From Acanthornis magna (Eukaryota > Chordata > Aves > Passeriformes > Acanthizidae): a DNA stretch of 64,000 nucleotides. The stretch covers positions 19,811,001 to 19,875,000 of the forward strand of contig JAWUZG010000013.1 in assembly GCA_036785705.1 (NCBI GenBank). The letters run 5' to 3'. This document shows, piece after piece, positions 1 to 12,100 of the stretch (its first letter is position 1; every line of letters starts with the position of its first letter). The notes beneath the pieces were generated by a model. It was not told where the DNA came from. It saw nothing but the letters and a program-made list of their open reading frames with translations, and did no database searches. Both the position numbers and the translations under genes were made by a program.

Positions 1-120
1 TCTCTGCTTTCTCATGGGGTTCAGACAATTTTATTTATTGTGTTTTCGTATTAATTTCAGTGGAGCCGCGAGTGTGTTGTGATCCCATGGCATTTGGGCA
101 AATGGGTAAAAATACCTTAT

Positions 121-190
121 TTCATATATATATATATTTTTATATATATATATATTTGTATATATATATATATTTATATATACACACACA
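121..190. repeat. TA-rich microsatellite
   Basis: Alternating TA runs interrupted by short T tracts and ending in a short CA run. Simple sequence with no coding content. Confidence 0.85.
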
Positions 191-1194
191 CTTCTTTAAC
201 AGGACACATTAAGTGTATACAGGGCTTTTCCTTGATGACTGGCATTTAGCAGCTGAGTTACAGATGGATTTCTGTGTAGTCAGCACAGATATTAATCACC
301 AAATCCTTTTAATAGATCAAAGAGTGCTGTGTAATCGAAAATTTCTTGTAGAAGCGTTCGTTTCAAGCAGTTCTTAACATTTTTTCCTAACGTGTAATCG
401 AGGAAAGGAACATTTTTCAGGCTGTAAAATGCAAAGAGAAGTTTTGTTCGTTGCTTTATTTAGTTCTCCATCAAATTAAGGATTAGTGACAAGAAAATGA
501 TATTTTACTCTACACTCAAAGTTATTTTTGTACTCATCCAAGGCACTTGGTTAAATCAGGAGTGAGCAATAATCACCATTGAAGGGGTGGATACACACTG
601 GATTTTTACTTGCTTTATGTTTGAAGGTTTTTCTCCATCAGCAAACTTCAGTTGAGAAAAATCTAAAAATCATCATAATTATTATTCTCATTGCTCCCTA
701 GCCCTGTAACAGATAGAATTTGGACATTTAAAGAAAGACCCATCCAGCTTTTAAATAAGAGGCAGAGTCTGTTTCATGGAGCTTGGTGCTGGACATGGCT
801 TTGCAGGTGACACAAATATGAATATCAGCTGAAAATGTAAAATTTATTTTATATGTAATTTATTTTAAATAATTTATTAATAAATAATAATAATGACCAA
901 TAATTTTAATAACTTGTTAATAGCTTATTCATAATTATATATTTATTAATGTTGTATTTATTTTAAATTCTTTTCCCTAATTCACACTGTAACTTTGCAG
1001 CAAGTTTTGCAAAGCCTTGAGCAGTGTGGGCTCCCGAAAGAGGCCATGCCTTTGTGAGGAGCTCATGTGCTTGGACGTGAGGAGCAGGGCTGAGAAAAGA
1101 GCAGGAAGGAAATACCCCAGGGGAGCTTCAGTGCTGGGACTGAAGAAATGATTCGCTGCTTGTACAGCCAAGCGCTCACCAAACTCTGCACATC

Positions 1195-1195
<1 letters not shown>

Positions 1196-1231
<36 letters not shown>

Positions 1232-1232
1232 T
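1196..1232. repeat. (TAA)n trinucleotide microsatellite
   Basis: About twelve uninterrupted AAT/TAA triplets. Read on the minus strand they give poly-isoleucine or poly-tyrosine stretches in small spurious ORFs. Confidence 0.9.
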
Positions 1233-2161
1233 TCTCTCTGCCTCCCCTGCATCCGATGGGAAATGCCTCTTCCCCAGGGAAAGGCTGTGCTAAATAAAGG
1301 TTTGCCCTTCCCAGGGAGAGGAGAGGTGGGAGGTGGACATTTGGGCTCCCATCTCTTTCCCAAAGGAAGGTCATTAAGCGTATAAAATACATATGTTTTC
1401 TCTTCAGCAGCTGTTGGGTTTCTCAGCCCAAGAGCCATAACAGGACCGTGCGGTTTGGAGAATTTCTGCCTCCCACATCTGCCCCCCTCCCCACCAGCAG
1501 TGCTGCAGAATCAGCAAAACGGGGCTGTGCATCTGCACCTTCTTAGGCCAGGGCTGCTAATTAGATCATTGGCAAAAAATGGCCTCGAGTTGATGGGCTT
1601 TGGGGTGGTGGCTCGGTGGAGGGTGAGACTGAGCCTTCTCCTGGTGGTGTTTCAAACCACCACTGGTTGGTTTGCAGACGGTGGTGGTCCTGCAAAATTA
1701 AACCCTGACAGAGCCTTCCTTTTCGCTGGAAGGATCTGAAGACCTTTCATGTCTCCAGGGAAGGGAATTGCTCTTTTCTTTGCCTATTTCTTGATAAAAA
1801 CCGTGGGAGAATAATTATTTGTAATTTTGTAGGGCTCTAGGCTTGCAGTGAAGTGTTCTTACAGCGATCCCTGTCTGGTGCCTCTCCTGCTTGGGTGGAG
1901 AAGTGCCCTGTAAAATGCCATGCATTGACTTGGATTAGTTAATTAATGAATTGGAGATTCTCTTCCAGTTGAGGCTTTGCAAAGTTTTGCCCAGATCATT
2001 TGCACAAAGGATCTACTTGTTCATGTGGGAAAGACCTGGGTATAGGAGAGAGAAAGGAAAAAGGAGAAAACAAACAGAAGAGGGAGGAATGTGAACCTCA
2101 GGAGTGCCCCATGGGTGCTGCCTGGGCTCTGTGGGCAGCAGGATGGCTGGGGCTGTGGGGT

Positions 2162-2345
2162 CTGTTTGGGATCCTGTTTGGGACCTTGTTTGGGATCTTG
2201 TTTGGGATCCTGTTTGGGACCTTGTTTGGGATCCTGTTTGGGACCCTGTTTGGGATCTTGTTTGGGACCCTGTTTGGGATCCTGTTTGGGATCCTGCTTG
2301 GGATCCTGTTTGGGATCCTGCTTGGGATCCTGTTTGGGATCCTGC
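2162..2345 (+). repeat. 12-bp minisatellite next to the LHPP acceptor
   Basis: About fifteen tandem copies of a 12-bp unit close to GTTTGGGATCCT. Variants are at the last positions (ATCTT, ACCTT, ACCCT). Because 12 is a multiple of three, every frame stays uniform and open: FGIL/FGTL, WDPV/WDLV and CLGS/CLGP on plus, and DPKQ on minus. The array stops about 35 bp before the last LHPP exon, leaving barely enough room for the branch point and pyrimidine tract. Confidence 0.93.
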
Positions 2346-2379
2346 CCTTGCTCAGCTGTGCCCCTCTGACTCCTTGCAG

Positions 2380-2470
2380 GCCTTCTGATGAGAACCACCC
2401 TGAGGTGAAGCCCGATGCCTACGTGAACAACCTGGCCGAGGCTGTGGACATCATCCTCCAGCAGCTGTGA
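2380..2470 (+). CDS. LHPP: LHPP last coding exon (C-terminal 29 codons and stop)
   Basis: Phospholysine phosphohistidine inorganic pyrophosphate phosphatase, a cytosolic and nuclear HAD-superfamily enzyme that hydrolyses pyrophosphate and P-N bonds such as phosphohistidine. Only the C-terminal end is in the window. The exon starts after TTGCAG with one base that completes a codon. It then reads PSDENHPEVKPDAYVNNL, followed by AEAVDIILQQL and a TGA at 2468-2470. The PSDE-HPEVK and NLAEAVD patterns are the ones I recognise as the LHPP C-terminus. The catalytic HAD motifs are in exons outside the window. The acceptor phase is 2, so the codon split by the intron cannot be completed here. Position upstream of, and convergent with, FAM53B agrees with the known gene order. 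Confidence 0.9.
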
Positions 2471-3075
2471 TTCCAGCAGGAACAGGGACGAACCCTCCAC
2501 GGAACCTCTTCATCCTCTCCCACCTCCACCTCACCTTCCTGAACCCAGCCCAGCCCTGCCCAGCGTGGTGGGCGCCTGCCTTCTGAAATATTTCACATAA
2601 TGGTACTAAAATATCTACTGACCTTGTCCAAGGGAGCCCCAAACCTGCTGTCCTCTGGCGAGGTGTGAGTGTCCTGCCCTTGGTGCCTGTGAGGGGCCTC
2701 AGCCTCCTCCGGCCGATGCTGGGGGCTCTTCCCCCTTTTTGTCTTTGCTGACGCCAGGGACCCAGCCTGGGGGTGGGAAACGGAGCACAGGCACCCCCTC
2801 GGGAATGGATTTACCTGTTTATCCCAAACATGCTGTGCCTTTTGGGGTGGGGATGGCATGGGGCTGTCCTCGGAGGCTGATGGAGCCCCGGGGTCCTGTG
2901 TGTGCCCCAGGGGGCACAAAAGCCCTGGGGAGGGGACAGTCCCACACACCTTGGGAGGGCAGTGGCCGTGGTTCTGCCAGGGTTAGCCCGTCTGGAACAG
3001 CCCCAGGAATCCAGTAACTGATTAGGGAATAACTGCGCCATGCTGTCAGGAATAAACCCTGTCCTTTGGATCTGC
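2471..3075 (+). other. LHPP: LHPP 3'UTR
   Basis: Untranslated tail after the LHPP stop codon. A canonical AATAAA lies at 3051-3056, followed by a GT-rich stretch (about 3070-3095) suited to a downstream element, so cleavage is placed near 3070-3075. Two overlapping AATAAA hexamers at 4442-4452 could serve a longer form. Confidence 0.65.
3051..3056 (+). terminator. LHPP: LHPP poly(A) signal (proximal)
   Basis: Canonical AATAAA on the coding strand about 580 bases after the stop, with GT-rich sequence downstream. It is the first full consensus hexamer after the stop. Confidence 0.65.
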
Positions 3076-3324
3076 CCTGTTTGTCGTTGTTCAGTGGGAT
3101 CAGCGCTGGCAGGGGTGTTTACAGCATCTGAAATGCTTTTCTCCTCCCTGGAAAAGGCCATGGGACCGACGGGGTTTGCCTTCCCTCTGCAGGGGACCTT
3201 GTGAGCAGCCGTGGCTGTGTGGGAGGGAATGTGGGTGTCCTACCTCTGCTCATTGAAATCCTGAATGTGCAGTGAAGGGCTGCACAGGAGAGCTGTGGGG
3301 CTGGGTCGGACACAGCTCCAGCTG

Positions 3325-3617
3325 AAAATGGACTTTTCACAAGGGCGTGTGGTGACAGAGCACAGGGGAATGGCTTAGAAAGGATAGGTTTAAATTGGAT
3401 ATTGGGAAGGAATTCCTCCCTGTGAGGTGGGCAGACCCTGGCACAGGTGCCCAGAGCAGCTGTGGCTGCCCCTGGGTCCCTGGCAGTGTCCAAGGCCAGG
3501 CTGGACAGGGCTTGGAGCAGCCTGGGACAGTGGGAGGTGTCCCTGCCATGGCAGGGGTGGAACAAGATGAGCTTTAAGCTCCCTTCCAGCCCAAACCATT
3601 CTGGGATTCTGTGATTT
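3325..3617 (+). mobile_element. CR1 LINE 3' fragment
   Basis: Truncated avian CR1. It carries the typical 3' blocks in order: GGAAGGAATTCCTCCCTGTG, the GTGGGCAGACCCTGGCACAGG block, the GGCCAGGCTGGACAGGGCTTGG block, and GGTGGAACAAGATGAGCTTTAA. The end is ATTCTGGGATTCTGTGATT, the 8-bp tandem typical of CR1. No ORF2 is retained. Confidence 0.9.
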
Positions 3618-4441
3618 TGTACTCACTGAACATCCCCTGGGACTGATCCCACCCCACATTCCTGCTGAGAATCTGCTGCACCAGCTCAGCTCCAGCTCAG
3701 CACCCTCCTGCTGCCAGGAGCACTCGGCACATCCAGGGCTGGGACAGGCGTGAAATTTGCCTTTTTCTTCTAATCAGAATAGGGATTGCTAAAAGGAGCT
3801 GCTCCCTGCCTCCAGGCATCACAGCCCTTCCCCAGGGATTTGAGTTTCTCTCCCTGTCAGTTCTGCAGTGCAGCTGTTGCAGCGTGTGTGGTAACACCTG
3901 GCCATGCTGCACCTGGCAAGAGCATGGAAGAGGCTCAAAATGGGTCAAAAAATTAAAGATTAGGGCTTGCTCCATCTAGTCTTCTGCCCACCCTCACTGA
4001 CACAGGGTAGTGTTTGCAAGGGTCACCTTTTAGAGTCAAAAGTCCCATTTTAATCGACATATCAGCACCTCTGCACCCTCCTGGTCTTTGGGCAAAACTT
4101 TTGGGGCTTTAACTTGTTTCAGATCTCTCAAGGGAACCATAGAAATCATGTAATTATGTTTGTGTTAGATATATTTATATATCCATACACTCAGGCAGCG
4201 TGTGCTGGCCACTGTCTGCATCCAGCCACTGCTCTCTGCATCTGCAAGCAGGAGGTGAAGGAGAATTCCAGCTCCGTTTCCAGCAGTCCCAGCAGCTGAA
4301 GACAGCCCCAAGCTCGCTGAAGGACACCAAAATGATGCTCTGAGTGTTGGAACACTTGTTTTTCAGAGCTACCAGCTGGCTCTGGAGCTGCACAGCTCCC
4401 CTTGGGGACAGCGGGGGAAACAGGGCTGGGAATTAAATTCT

Positions 4442-4452
4442 AATAAAATAAA
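4442..4452 (+). terminator. Candidate distal LHPP poly(A) signals
   Basis: Two overlapping AATAAA hexamers (4442-4447 and 4447-4452) on the LHPP strand, about 1.4 kb beyond the proximal signal. Use is unproven; a GT-rich stretch follows within about 50 bp. Confidence 0.3.
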
Positions 4453-5382
4453 CTACATCTGGGAAAATGACCTTAGTGCAGTTTTTTTGGTCTGTTTTTG
4501 TATCTTTTATCCTCTGGGTGGTGGTTCAGCCAAAGTGTATGGTGCTGTCAGCATCCACACACATGGAAGGATGCTGTAAACCCTGGTCAAACGTTCAGGC
4601 TGTGATGGATCACTGAGAATTTCTTTTTTATCCCCTAATTCTTCCTTTTTTGTTCTATTATACTAAGCCTATCACTTCAATCTGATTAAGTTTAGGCAGA
4701 TAAACATCCTGCCATCTGTCATGAAACTTTTTATACTGTTTGCTTGCTGGAGGAAGTGCAGCCGTTTTCCTTTTTGGGTTACAAAGGCTGCAGGGAGATA
4801 TTGCCCTGTTTCCCCACAAACTTATTTAACACTCCCATGTGCCTTTGGCCTGCTGTGGGCTGTGGCCTTGCTTTAGATTTTATTTTAAGGGGCAGGATAT
4901 TATGTCTGTCCTTAAACACAAAGAATGAGGTGCTGCTTGGCATTTCAATTCGCATTTTGGTGTTTATATCTTTGGCTGTGTTACAGCTAAATGACAGGCT
5001 GGGGGGAGGCATGGGAGGTGTCCCCTCACCATGGGGAGGGTGCAGTGTGTCTGTCTGCATGTGAATATCATAAAATGTTCATTTTTCTTGTGCAGCCCAT
5101 GGCTGGGATACCCTTCCTGTTTCTACCACAGGCACCCCCAGGGAAGGTCCTGGTTGAGGGCTTTCCCCACCCATTTTTTGGGACACCCCTTCCCAGCACC
5201 CATGGAGATGTCAAGGAGGTGCAGCCAGGAGAGGAGAGGAGGGGGCTCCATCAAACTCCAGCCCCATCAAACTCCAACCAGTGCCACAACCCCGAGGGTC
5301 AGTGATGTCCCCAGCCCCCCGGACCCCACGGAGACAGCACAGAGAGGCGAGACAGCGGCCGGGCGTTATTGAACCAGGAAGC

Positions 5383-5388
5383 TTTATT
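5383..5388 (-). terminator. FAM53B: FAM53B poly(A) signal (distal)
   Basis: TTTATT on plus is AATAAA on minus. It is the most distal consensus hexamer before GC-rich intergenic sequence begins. Cleavage is expected about 15-20 bases further left. Confidence 0.6.
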
Positions 5389-6364
5389 TACACAGTAAAA
5401 GTAACAAGCAATTTCCTGAGATTGAGCTGCTCTAGTGCAATCAAGTCATGGAGGGGGCAGGAGCAGCCTCCTCGCCCGCCCGCGGAGGGGACACCTCGGG
5501 GACACCTCGGGCAGCCCCTCCCGGGACACGCACGGCCCGCGGCGCTTGTGCAATTGCCAGCGAGACTTGGCTACTACAGGTCATAGCTTCAGAAGGCTTT
5601 GTTTTTATTCTTCTTCCCATTTTTTGTTTCGTTTTTTTGTTTTTTATTTGGCCATCCTCTTCTTTTTCTTTCTCGAACACCAAACCCACACACGCCGCAA
5701 AGCACTGCTACAATCCTAGAACATCCTACGTCAGTCTGTTCGCCTGGGCAGCCAGGAGCTTTAAACAATGCACTTGAAACACAACTTTATTGGCCAAACA
5801 GGCTATGCTAGCACGTGGAAAAATTACAATCTATTTTACAAACACTTCTTTTTGTTGGTTTCTTTTTTTTTTTTTTTAATGTACTCTTTCATAGGACAGG
5901 CTCAAAGAGCTACATCTGCAAAACACACAGCAAACTCCCATGCGCCTGCTAAGACTTTCTGTATTTAAAACCTATTTTTTTTCAGGATGGTCAACCTTTA
6001 TTGCTGCTGCCACAGCTTTGGTGTCATCCCAAAACGGCTGCTGCCCAGACTGGGTCACACCTTGGACAAGCCACTGATTCTCTTCACAATAATGAGCCTA
6101 TTTTAGCTACCTAGCAAGGAATAGCATCCCTTGTCTGCATATTACTTTAACATCACATTCTGGCAGCCGGCAGGGATTTGCCGGGGAATTTGGGGGTTCC
6201 CAAAGCGTCTGTGTAATAGGTGAAGTCCTTTACAAACCAAGAGCAGGACCCCCAGGGGATGTCCTGCTCTCCCCACTGCGCAGGGGATGGATCTCCTGAC
6301 GCTGGGGGAACAACGCCACTTCTGACTTTACAATCAACAGGATGTCCCCTGAATCTGAGGCACA

Positions 6365-6445
6365 TACTATATTATATTTAATATTCTTAATTACTTTATT
6401 TATATATATATTTATATATATATAAATCCACAAATGTTTTACCTC

Positions 6446-6480
<35 letters not shown>
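6365..6480. repeat. AT-rich stretch and (GA)n microsatellite
   Basis: A TA-rich stretch at 6365-6425, followed by fourteen or so GA dinucleotides at 6451-6479. It sits inside the FAM53B 3'UTR, where the transcript would carry a UC-rich tract. Confidence 0.85.
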
Positions 6481-6483
<3 letters not shown>

Positions 6484-8835
6484 TTTAAAAAGTAAGGCTT
6501 TCTTAAACTGAGAATAAGTACATGAAATCATACAAACCCAACAAGAAATACCCAACAGAACACCACCGTGGCCTCAAAACTGTCGCTAACTGTAGTCTGT
6601 GCCTACGCCAACGTGCCCAGTGTAAGGCCATGACTCATTGGAGAAGCGTTTTTAGTAAGGCAAACGGGTTGTGCTGAATGTAAACTGAATGCTACTGCTA
6701 CGCCCAGGACAGCTGGGCCGTGGCCCAATGTCCACCTTCCCACTGTGGGGGGTTAGCATGGCACCAGGAGCAGCCCTTGGAAAGAAAACAGAAGCCCTTA
6801 GGAATTCCAGCCCTGGGGATGCCCAAGCCAGAGCCCGCCTGGAGCTCAGCAGCGGCAGCCAGACGTGGATTTGGGTGAATTTGCCCTTTTTTGCTCAGCT
6901 GAGGAGGTGCCTGTGGCCAGCGGGAGCTGCACGCCCCGAGACCAGGACGTGTCAGTGGTGGGGAGGGATGGATGGAGCATCAGGAAGACTCAAAGCCAAG
7001 AACTGTGCTGTGAGGGTGCCACTGCAGGGGCATGGACAGAGGGGCAGCAGCCTGGGAAAACTCCGGCATGGCTGGACCCTCCCAAAACGGCTGAGACCAG
7101 CAGTGCCTTCCACAACAGGAGGGCTAAAAATTAACCCAGGATGTATTTTCTTCTAAGTGATGCATCAAGCGACGCTTTAAAAGAGCTGGAGGGTTCCCCA
7201 AAATGAAAAGACATCCCTGTCTTCCCCTCCCAAAATACCTGGGGCTCGTCCTGCTTGCCTGGAGGGAGTGGGCACGGCCACTGCCACCAGCAAAACTTCT
7301 GCAGTGCCAGGACGGGGGTAACGAGCGATGGGTTCCACTGCGGTGGGAGATGCCACACGCATCCCAAACCACTGCGGAAAAAAGTGCACTAACATAACCA
7401 GAAATGATGAATGAAACCTGTACCAGCAGCTCTCAGCCTTTCTGAGTTACGGACCCTCAAAGCATTGCCAACGGGGGTGCCGAACCCCACTAAAAATGTC
7501 CTGTCTTCAATTGCTCTTGGTATCAATTATTTTTTTTCCTTTCTTGCTTTTGCAAAGCTCGGGAAGTGACCCCTGAGCTTGAAGAAACCAGTAGAAGGAA
7601 TCCAGAAGATGCTGGAAGCCATTCATACAGCTTTCCTAGAGCTTTAAACAAACAAACAAACAAAAAAAAAAAACAGAGGGAGAAAAAAAATATGTGTCCT
7701 TCTAAACCTGTTAGCAAGTGGACAGCTTATTTTTAGCAAAGAGAATTCATATCGTACAAACATAATGGTCACCACTTTATCTGTGCTTAAAAAAGGCACA
7801 GGAAGAGGAAAAGCTTTCAGTGCTGCTACCTGGATTTTCAGCCTTTTGCCAGCTGACTTTGTCAAGTAACCCCTCCTCGTGCCTTGGGCGTGCAGCCCTT
7901 CACAGTAAAGCCAAAAAAAAGAGGGTGGCAGCTGTGCCCCGGGTAGCAAAGAGGGCACAGCTGCTGGTAAATGGGTAAACAGCCAGCCCTGCTCAAAACA
8001 GGGTGTTGGGAACCCAAATGAGGGTGGCACTGAGCCTGAGTAGGGCTTTTTTCCCAAAAGGGTGGAGAGATGGGGCTGGGAAGAAAAAAATTAGGGAAGG
8101 AAGGCATTTGAGCATCCCTGAGCAGCGCCCAGCAAGCGCTGCCGCAGATGCAGCCCCTCATGGGCCAGGGGTCTGTTTAATTCCTCATCAGGAAAAGGAA
8201 AACTAAAAATAAAGGAGTAAAAATCCAGCTCTTGCCATTATTAAATTTAAGCAAAACACTTCACTTGTGATTTCCTTCTCGCGGCACTGCCAGGGACATG
8301 GGGAGCGAGGAGGTGCTGGGGCTGCACGGGATGTGGCTGGAGAAAAGGAACTGTGGCTGCCCCAGCAGCCACCAGCCAGTGCTCGGTCTGTAAATCTCAA
8401 TACTCTGCTTTTCCCTCACTTTTCCAGTCCTGGCGGTGGTGGTTTCTCCTTGTGCACCCCTTTCTGAACTAGCACAGGTGGGACCTGCGGGAGCACGGCC
8501 AGCTCCATCAGCTCCAGCCCTATCCTGGCAAAAGCCATTTACTCGCGGATTTTGAGTTTTTGGCGATCCCCGTGCCCAGTTTCCCCGTGGGACAGGCACT
8601 TTCCTCCGACTGGCTGATCTCTGGCTACAGTAGTTACAAGGAATTTCAAGATTTACACACGCATGCACACGAGTTCCTCTAAATACCTGATGAAATTTTG
8701 GCAAAGCTGCTTGGTCCCCTCCAGCTGGCAGGAGGGGAGCAGTGACAGGATCCCACCAACTCGCTGGCAACGCGGAGCCCTCCAGGGCTCTGCCGGCAGC
8801 CCCCCGACCCCGGGGCGAGGGGATGCGCTCCCTCC

Positions 8836-9156
8836 TCAGTTGTTCTCGATCTGCTCGATGTCTATCTCTCCATCCAGCTGGAAGAGGCTCTCGGTGCCCG
8901 CGCCACCGCCGCGCCAGGCCGCCCTGTCCTCCTCCTTGGCGCCGCTCTCCTCCTCCTCCTCGCAGGACAGGTCATCCCTGCTGGCCCGGCGGTGGTCGGG
9001 CCGGCTGTGCCGAGGCTCGGGGACCGGGGTGCAGGCGGGGGTCCTGCCCGGCATCACCTCGGGGGCCGCGGGCCATGGCTGGGGGCCTGCAGGCCGCGTG
9101 GAGCCATCCTCGGCCGCGGCGCTAAGGCAGGTGAGGCTGTTGAAAGTCTGGCGGTT
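8836..9156 (-). CDS. FAM53B: FAM53B terminal coding exon
   Basis: The acceptor is CCCTGCAG on minus. The exon opens in phase 0 with NRQTFNSLTCLSAA and codes 106 residues plus TGA. A Cys/Glu-rich acidic block (LSCEEEEESGAKEED) precedes the C-terminus LDGEIDIEQIENN. The terminal D-IEQIENN pattern is the FAM53 family signature. The exon joins in frame to the main exon (KMTQ then NRQTF). Confidence 0.93.
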   Translation of the reverse strand, partial: NRQTFNSLTCLSAAAEDGSTRPAGPQPWPAAPEVMPGRTPACTPVPEPRHSRPDHRRASRDDLSCEEEEESGAKEEDRAAWRGGGAGTESLFQLDGEIDIEQIENN

Positions 9157-12100
9157 CTGCAGGGCAAGGGGAGACAGGGGGCTGAGTTAGAGACCGGGGC
9201 TGTCCTGGAGCTGGGCTGGGAGAGAAGTTACACCAGGTGAGGTGAGAGTCCTCCCCGTCCCAAATTTGAGCTCCCCCAGCCCAAGAGAAAGCAAGCAGAG
9301 CAGCAGGAACGCTCAGCTCGCAGCCAGCAGCTCCCCAGGAGATGGGCAGTGCTGCAAACCTTCCCATCCATGGCAGGTCCTGTGCCTCTCCTGCCCCTGC
9401 GACAGGCAATGCATCAAAAGCACCCCCAACCTGCCCCGGATTGATCCCATCGCCATCTCCACCCCATGCATTGCCCCATTCCGCATGTACAGAGCACAGA
9501 GCTCGCCAAAAATGAATGCACATTTCCAACAATCCCATTCACTAGCCAAGAGAAACTTCTGCCCTTTCCTGTGTGCTGCTAAACCCTCCTGTGATGGCTC
9601 ATGGCTGTGCTCCCTCACTAAAGACCACGGCAGCACAGTTCTCTGCTCCCTGAGTCTCCAGGCCTGGTTATCTTGGCCAGGAACTTGATTTAGTTTATGT
9701 ACTGTCACATCTTCTAACCAGTTTCAAACCCTGAGGAGGACAAGGAGCTTGCAGGCACTCCAGACCCTCTGGAGCAGAGCACACAGAAATCCCAGGGATG
9801 CCATCTGGCCACGAGCATGCTCACCTGCCTTTAGCCCAGGCTGGTTTTTAAAAGAGCAAACGAAACCCTCATTACTGAGTGCCAATGGAAATAACGAGGC
9901 CATCCCAGCAGCAGAGTGTGTGCTCTGAGCAGGAGGAGACCTACTGAGGTTTTTTCTTTCAAATCCAGGTAAGCTGGGAGCAACTCCACCAAGATAACTT
10001 AGCCCAGGCTGTAAAGGAAGGAAAATCACCCATTTACACAGCCCCTAAGGGAGATGCAGGGGATCTGTCACACCCCAATCAGTTCTTAACAAATCAAAGG
10101 GTCTTGTGCTGAGCTGGACCCATGGGCCATTGCTCAGAGGCTTTGGGTGCTGCACTACCCCAGGCACTCAGTAAAATGAGCCACTGCAGAGGCTGCTCTA
10201 TCTAAACAGAGAAGTTCCTGCTGCCCCACGAGGAGCTGGCCACTGCCCAGGCTGGGGGAAAGCTACATTTCACATGGCCTTCAGTCCCTGAAACCTTCAA
10301 AAACCCACAAGCCCCAAGCCCGTGTGAAAAAATGAGCGTTTGTTCTCTAATTATGCCACTGCACCCAGCCCTCACGTCATCCTGGTCGTGTTCTTCAAAT
10401 CCCAGCCGTGCCTGTGTCTTCTGGGTGCTGAGAATGCAACAGCTTCAGGCAGAGAGCTGCACACTGTGGTTAATGGACAACTCGTAATTACCACTGGAGA
10501 AGGCCCGAGGACATAGTAGAAATATTTTCTAAGCACTTCACAAAATTTGCAAGCATATTTCCAACAGTGATTTAGGCACTTGGAAAGCCTAGGTCTCCTG
10601 AAAGTCAACAGCCCTCTCAGAAGTGCAAATCCCTTCTGCAAACAAAACTCTGGCACTTCTGGGCATGTTAATTTTTTTCCTTCTTAATGGAGGTCATCTC
10701 CTGGATCTGGCTCTTCCCAGGGTTTGGACGTGCCAGGCTGCTGCAGGTGGGACAGAGCATCCTGAGAGGGTGGGAGATGCTCCCCAGTGCTTCAGAGGAG
10801 ATGAGTGATTCCTGAATGACAAATGAGGGAGGATGCAGCCTGGAGAGTAACTCAACAGGTCCACAGCACATTCTTCCCATCCCAAAGGAAAGTGTTTCCA
10901 AGCTGGGACACGTCTCGGAGAACAGCCATGAAGTCACTTGACTTTCAGGGAAATTTTGCATTTTATGGGACTTTGGCAAGACAACCAAGCAAACAGCTTC
11001 ATTTTCCCTGCTCAAATCCACACACACTGCAACCCAAGCCTTGAGTCACTCCAGGGAATGTCTCTGCCTTCCCTGCAAGAGGATGGAAAACCCCTTCCGA
11101 TGGTCCCGGTGGTGCCAGTGCTGCAGCCACGTGCGAGGGGTGCCGGGCAGAGGCGCTCCCTCTGAGGCAGGTTTGGCAGCTCAGAAAGCAAGTTTTCACA
11201 GCCACTGGCTGCCACGAACCCCCACAGCTTGTCTTCCTGGCGGCTGGGGTCGGGAGAGTCCCCCAGGATGGGGATCACGGAGCCAGCGTTCCGTGGGCTG
11301 GCTGTGGAGCGGCGCTGGATCAGCCACCACCGTCAATGCCGCGCCTGTTCTCAACCCTTCGGGAGCTCTTTGCTCAGTTTTTATTTATTGGGTGAATTTA
11401 GCACGTGCTGAGGTGCTGAGCTGGCAGAACCGGGCAGTCAAGGCCTCTGTTGATGTCAGAAAAGAGCAGGTTTGGTGGCACAATGCAGCGCTTGTTCCCC
11501 ATGGCCAGGCAGCCCTGGGCCCCTCCGAGCCCCTCCACAACCTTGACAAAAAGAGGTATCAGGCACCTCAGATCCTGTTGGACTCAGGGAAACTGTGGGA
11601 ATCCAGCACAGATGGCTTTTGGGAGGTGTTTCTGGCCATCCTGACTTCACCCAGCAAGCATCTGTAATGTACCTTACACCCAAACCACCTTTGCCATCCA
11701 AAATAACCCATTTCTGACCATTTGAGGTGCTGGTTTTTCTTCTTCCAACCCTTCCCAAAGCTCCCTCAATCCAGCACGCTGGGCAATCCCTCAGAGAGAA
11801 AATGAGGCGTTGCTAACACAAGCACCCGAAAAATCATCTAAAAACATGCATAAGAAATGCTTGGCCACTTGGAATAAGCTGTAGGGTTGCTCCAGAGCAA
11901 AGCCCTTCTTGCACACCGGTGACAAAGCTCTGGCTACTTCTGTTCCCCGCAGGGTCTCATGATGCTCCACACCGTGTAGGGACCAAGGCTGCGATCAGAG
12001 AAGGCTGCAGGAGCCGACTCTCCCCTCACATCCATCCTTTTCCTCAGGTTTTCCCTCCCCATCAGGGACAGGAGGCTGCAGAACAGCAAGCTGGAGAAAT

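Larger units (their letters stand above)
1..2379 (+). other. LHPP: LHPP last intron (3' part)
   Basis: No coding exon is visible here. The stretch ends in a good acceptor (pyrimidine-rich run, then TTGCAG at 2374-2379) that opens the last LHPP exon, so it is the 3' portion of that gene's last intron. It contains a TA-rich microsatellite (about 121-190), a TAA trinucleotide run (about 1196-1232) and a 12-bp minisatellite just before the acceptor. Short ORFs in it, including one reading poly-isoleucine or poly-tyrosine through the TAA run, are repeat artefacts. Confidence 0.75.
3076..5365. other. Tail-to-tail intergenic region between LHPP and FAM53B
   Basis: About 2.3 kb between the two convergent 3' ends. 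It holds one CR1 fragment (about 3325-3617) and a second candidate plus-strand poly(A) signal at 4442-4452. No exon or RNA gene is recognisable. Confidence 0.6.
5366..8835 (-). other. FAM53B: FAM53B 3'UTR
   Basis: About 3.5 kb from the TGA stop at 8836-8838 to the most distal AATAAA on the minus strand (5383-5388). Other minus-strand AATAAA hexamers occur upstream of it, for example near 5783-5788 and 5998-6003, so shorter 3' ends are possible. It contains an AT-rich stretch (about 6365-6425), a GA/TC dinucleotide run (about 6451-6479) and a TTTG/CAAA run (about 7648-7672). Long AU-rich portions with several T tracts lie near the distal end. Confidence 0.7.

Noticed and set aside
1063..1438. 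ORFs with poly-Ile or poly-Tyr
   Set aside because: They arise from a TAA microsatellite.
2000..2470. 156-codon membrane-like protein with FGIL repeats
   Set aside because: The repeat part is an intronic minisatellite; only the last 30 codons belong to the LHPP exon.
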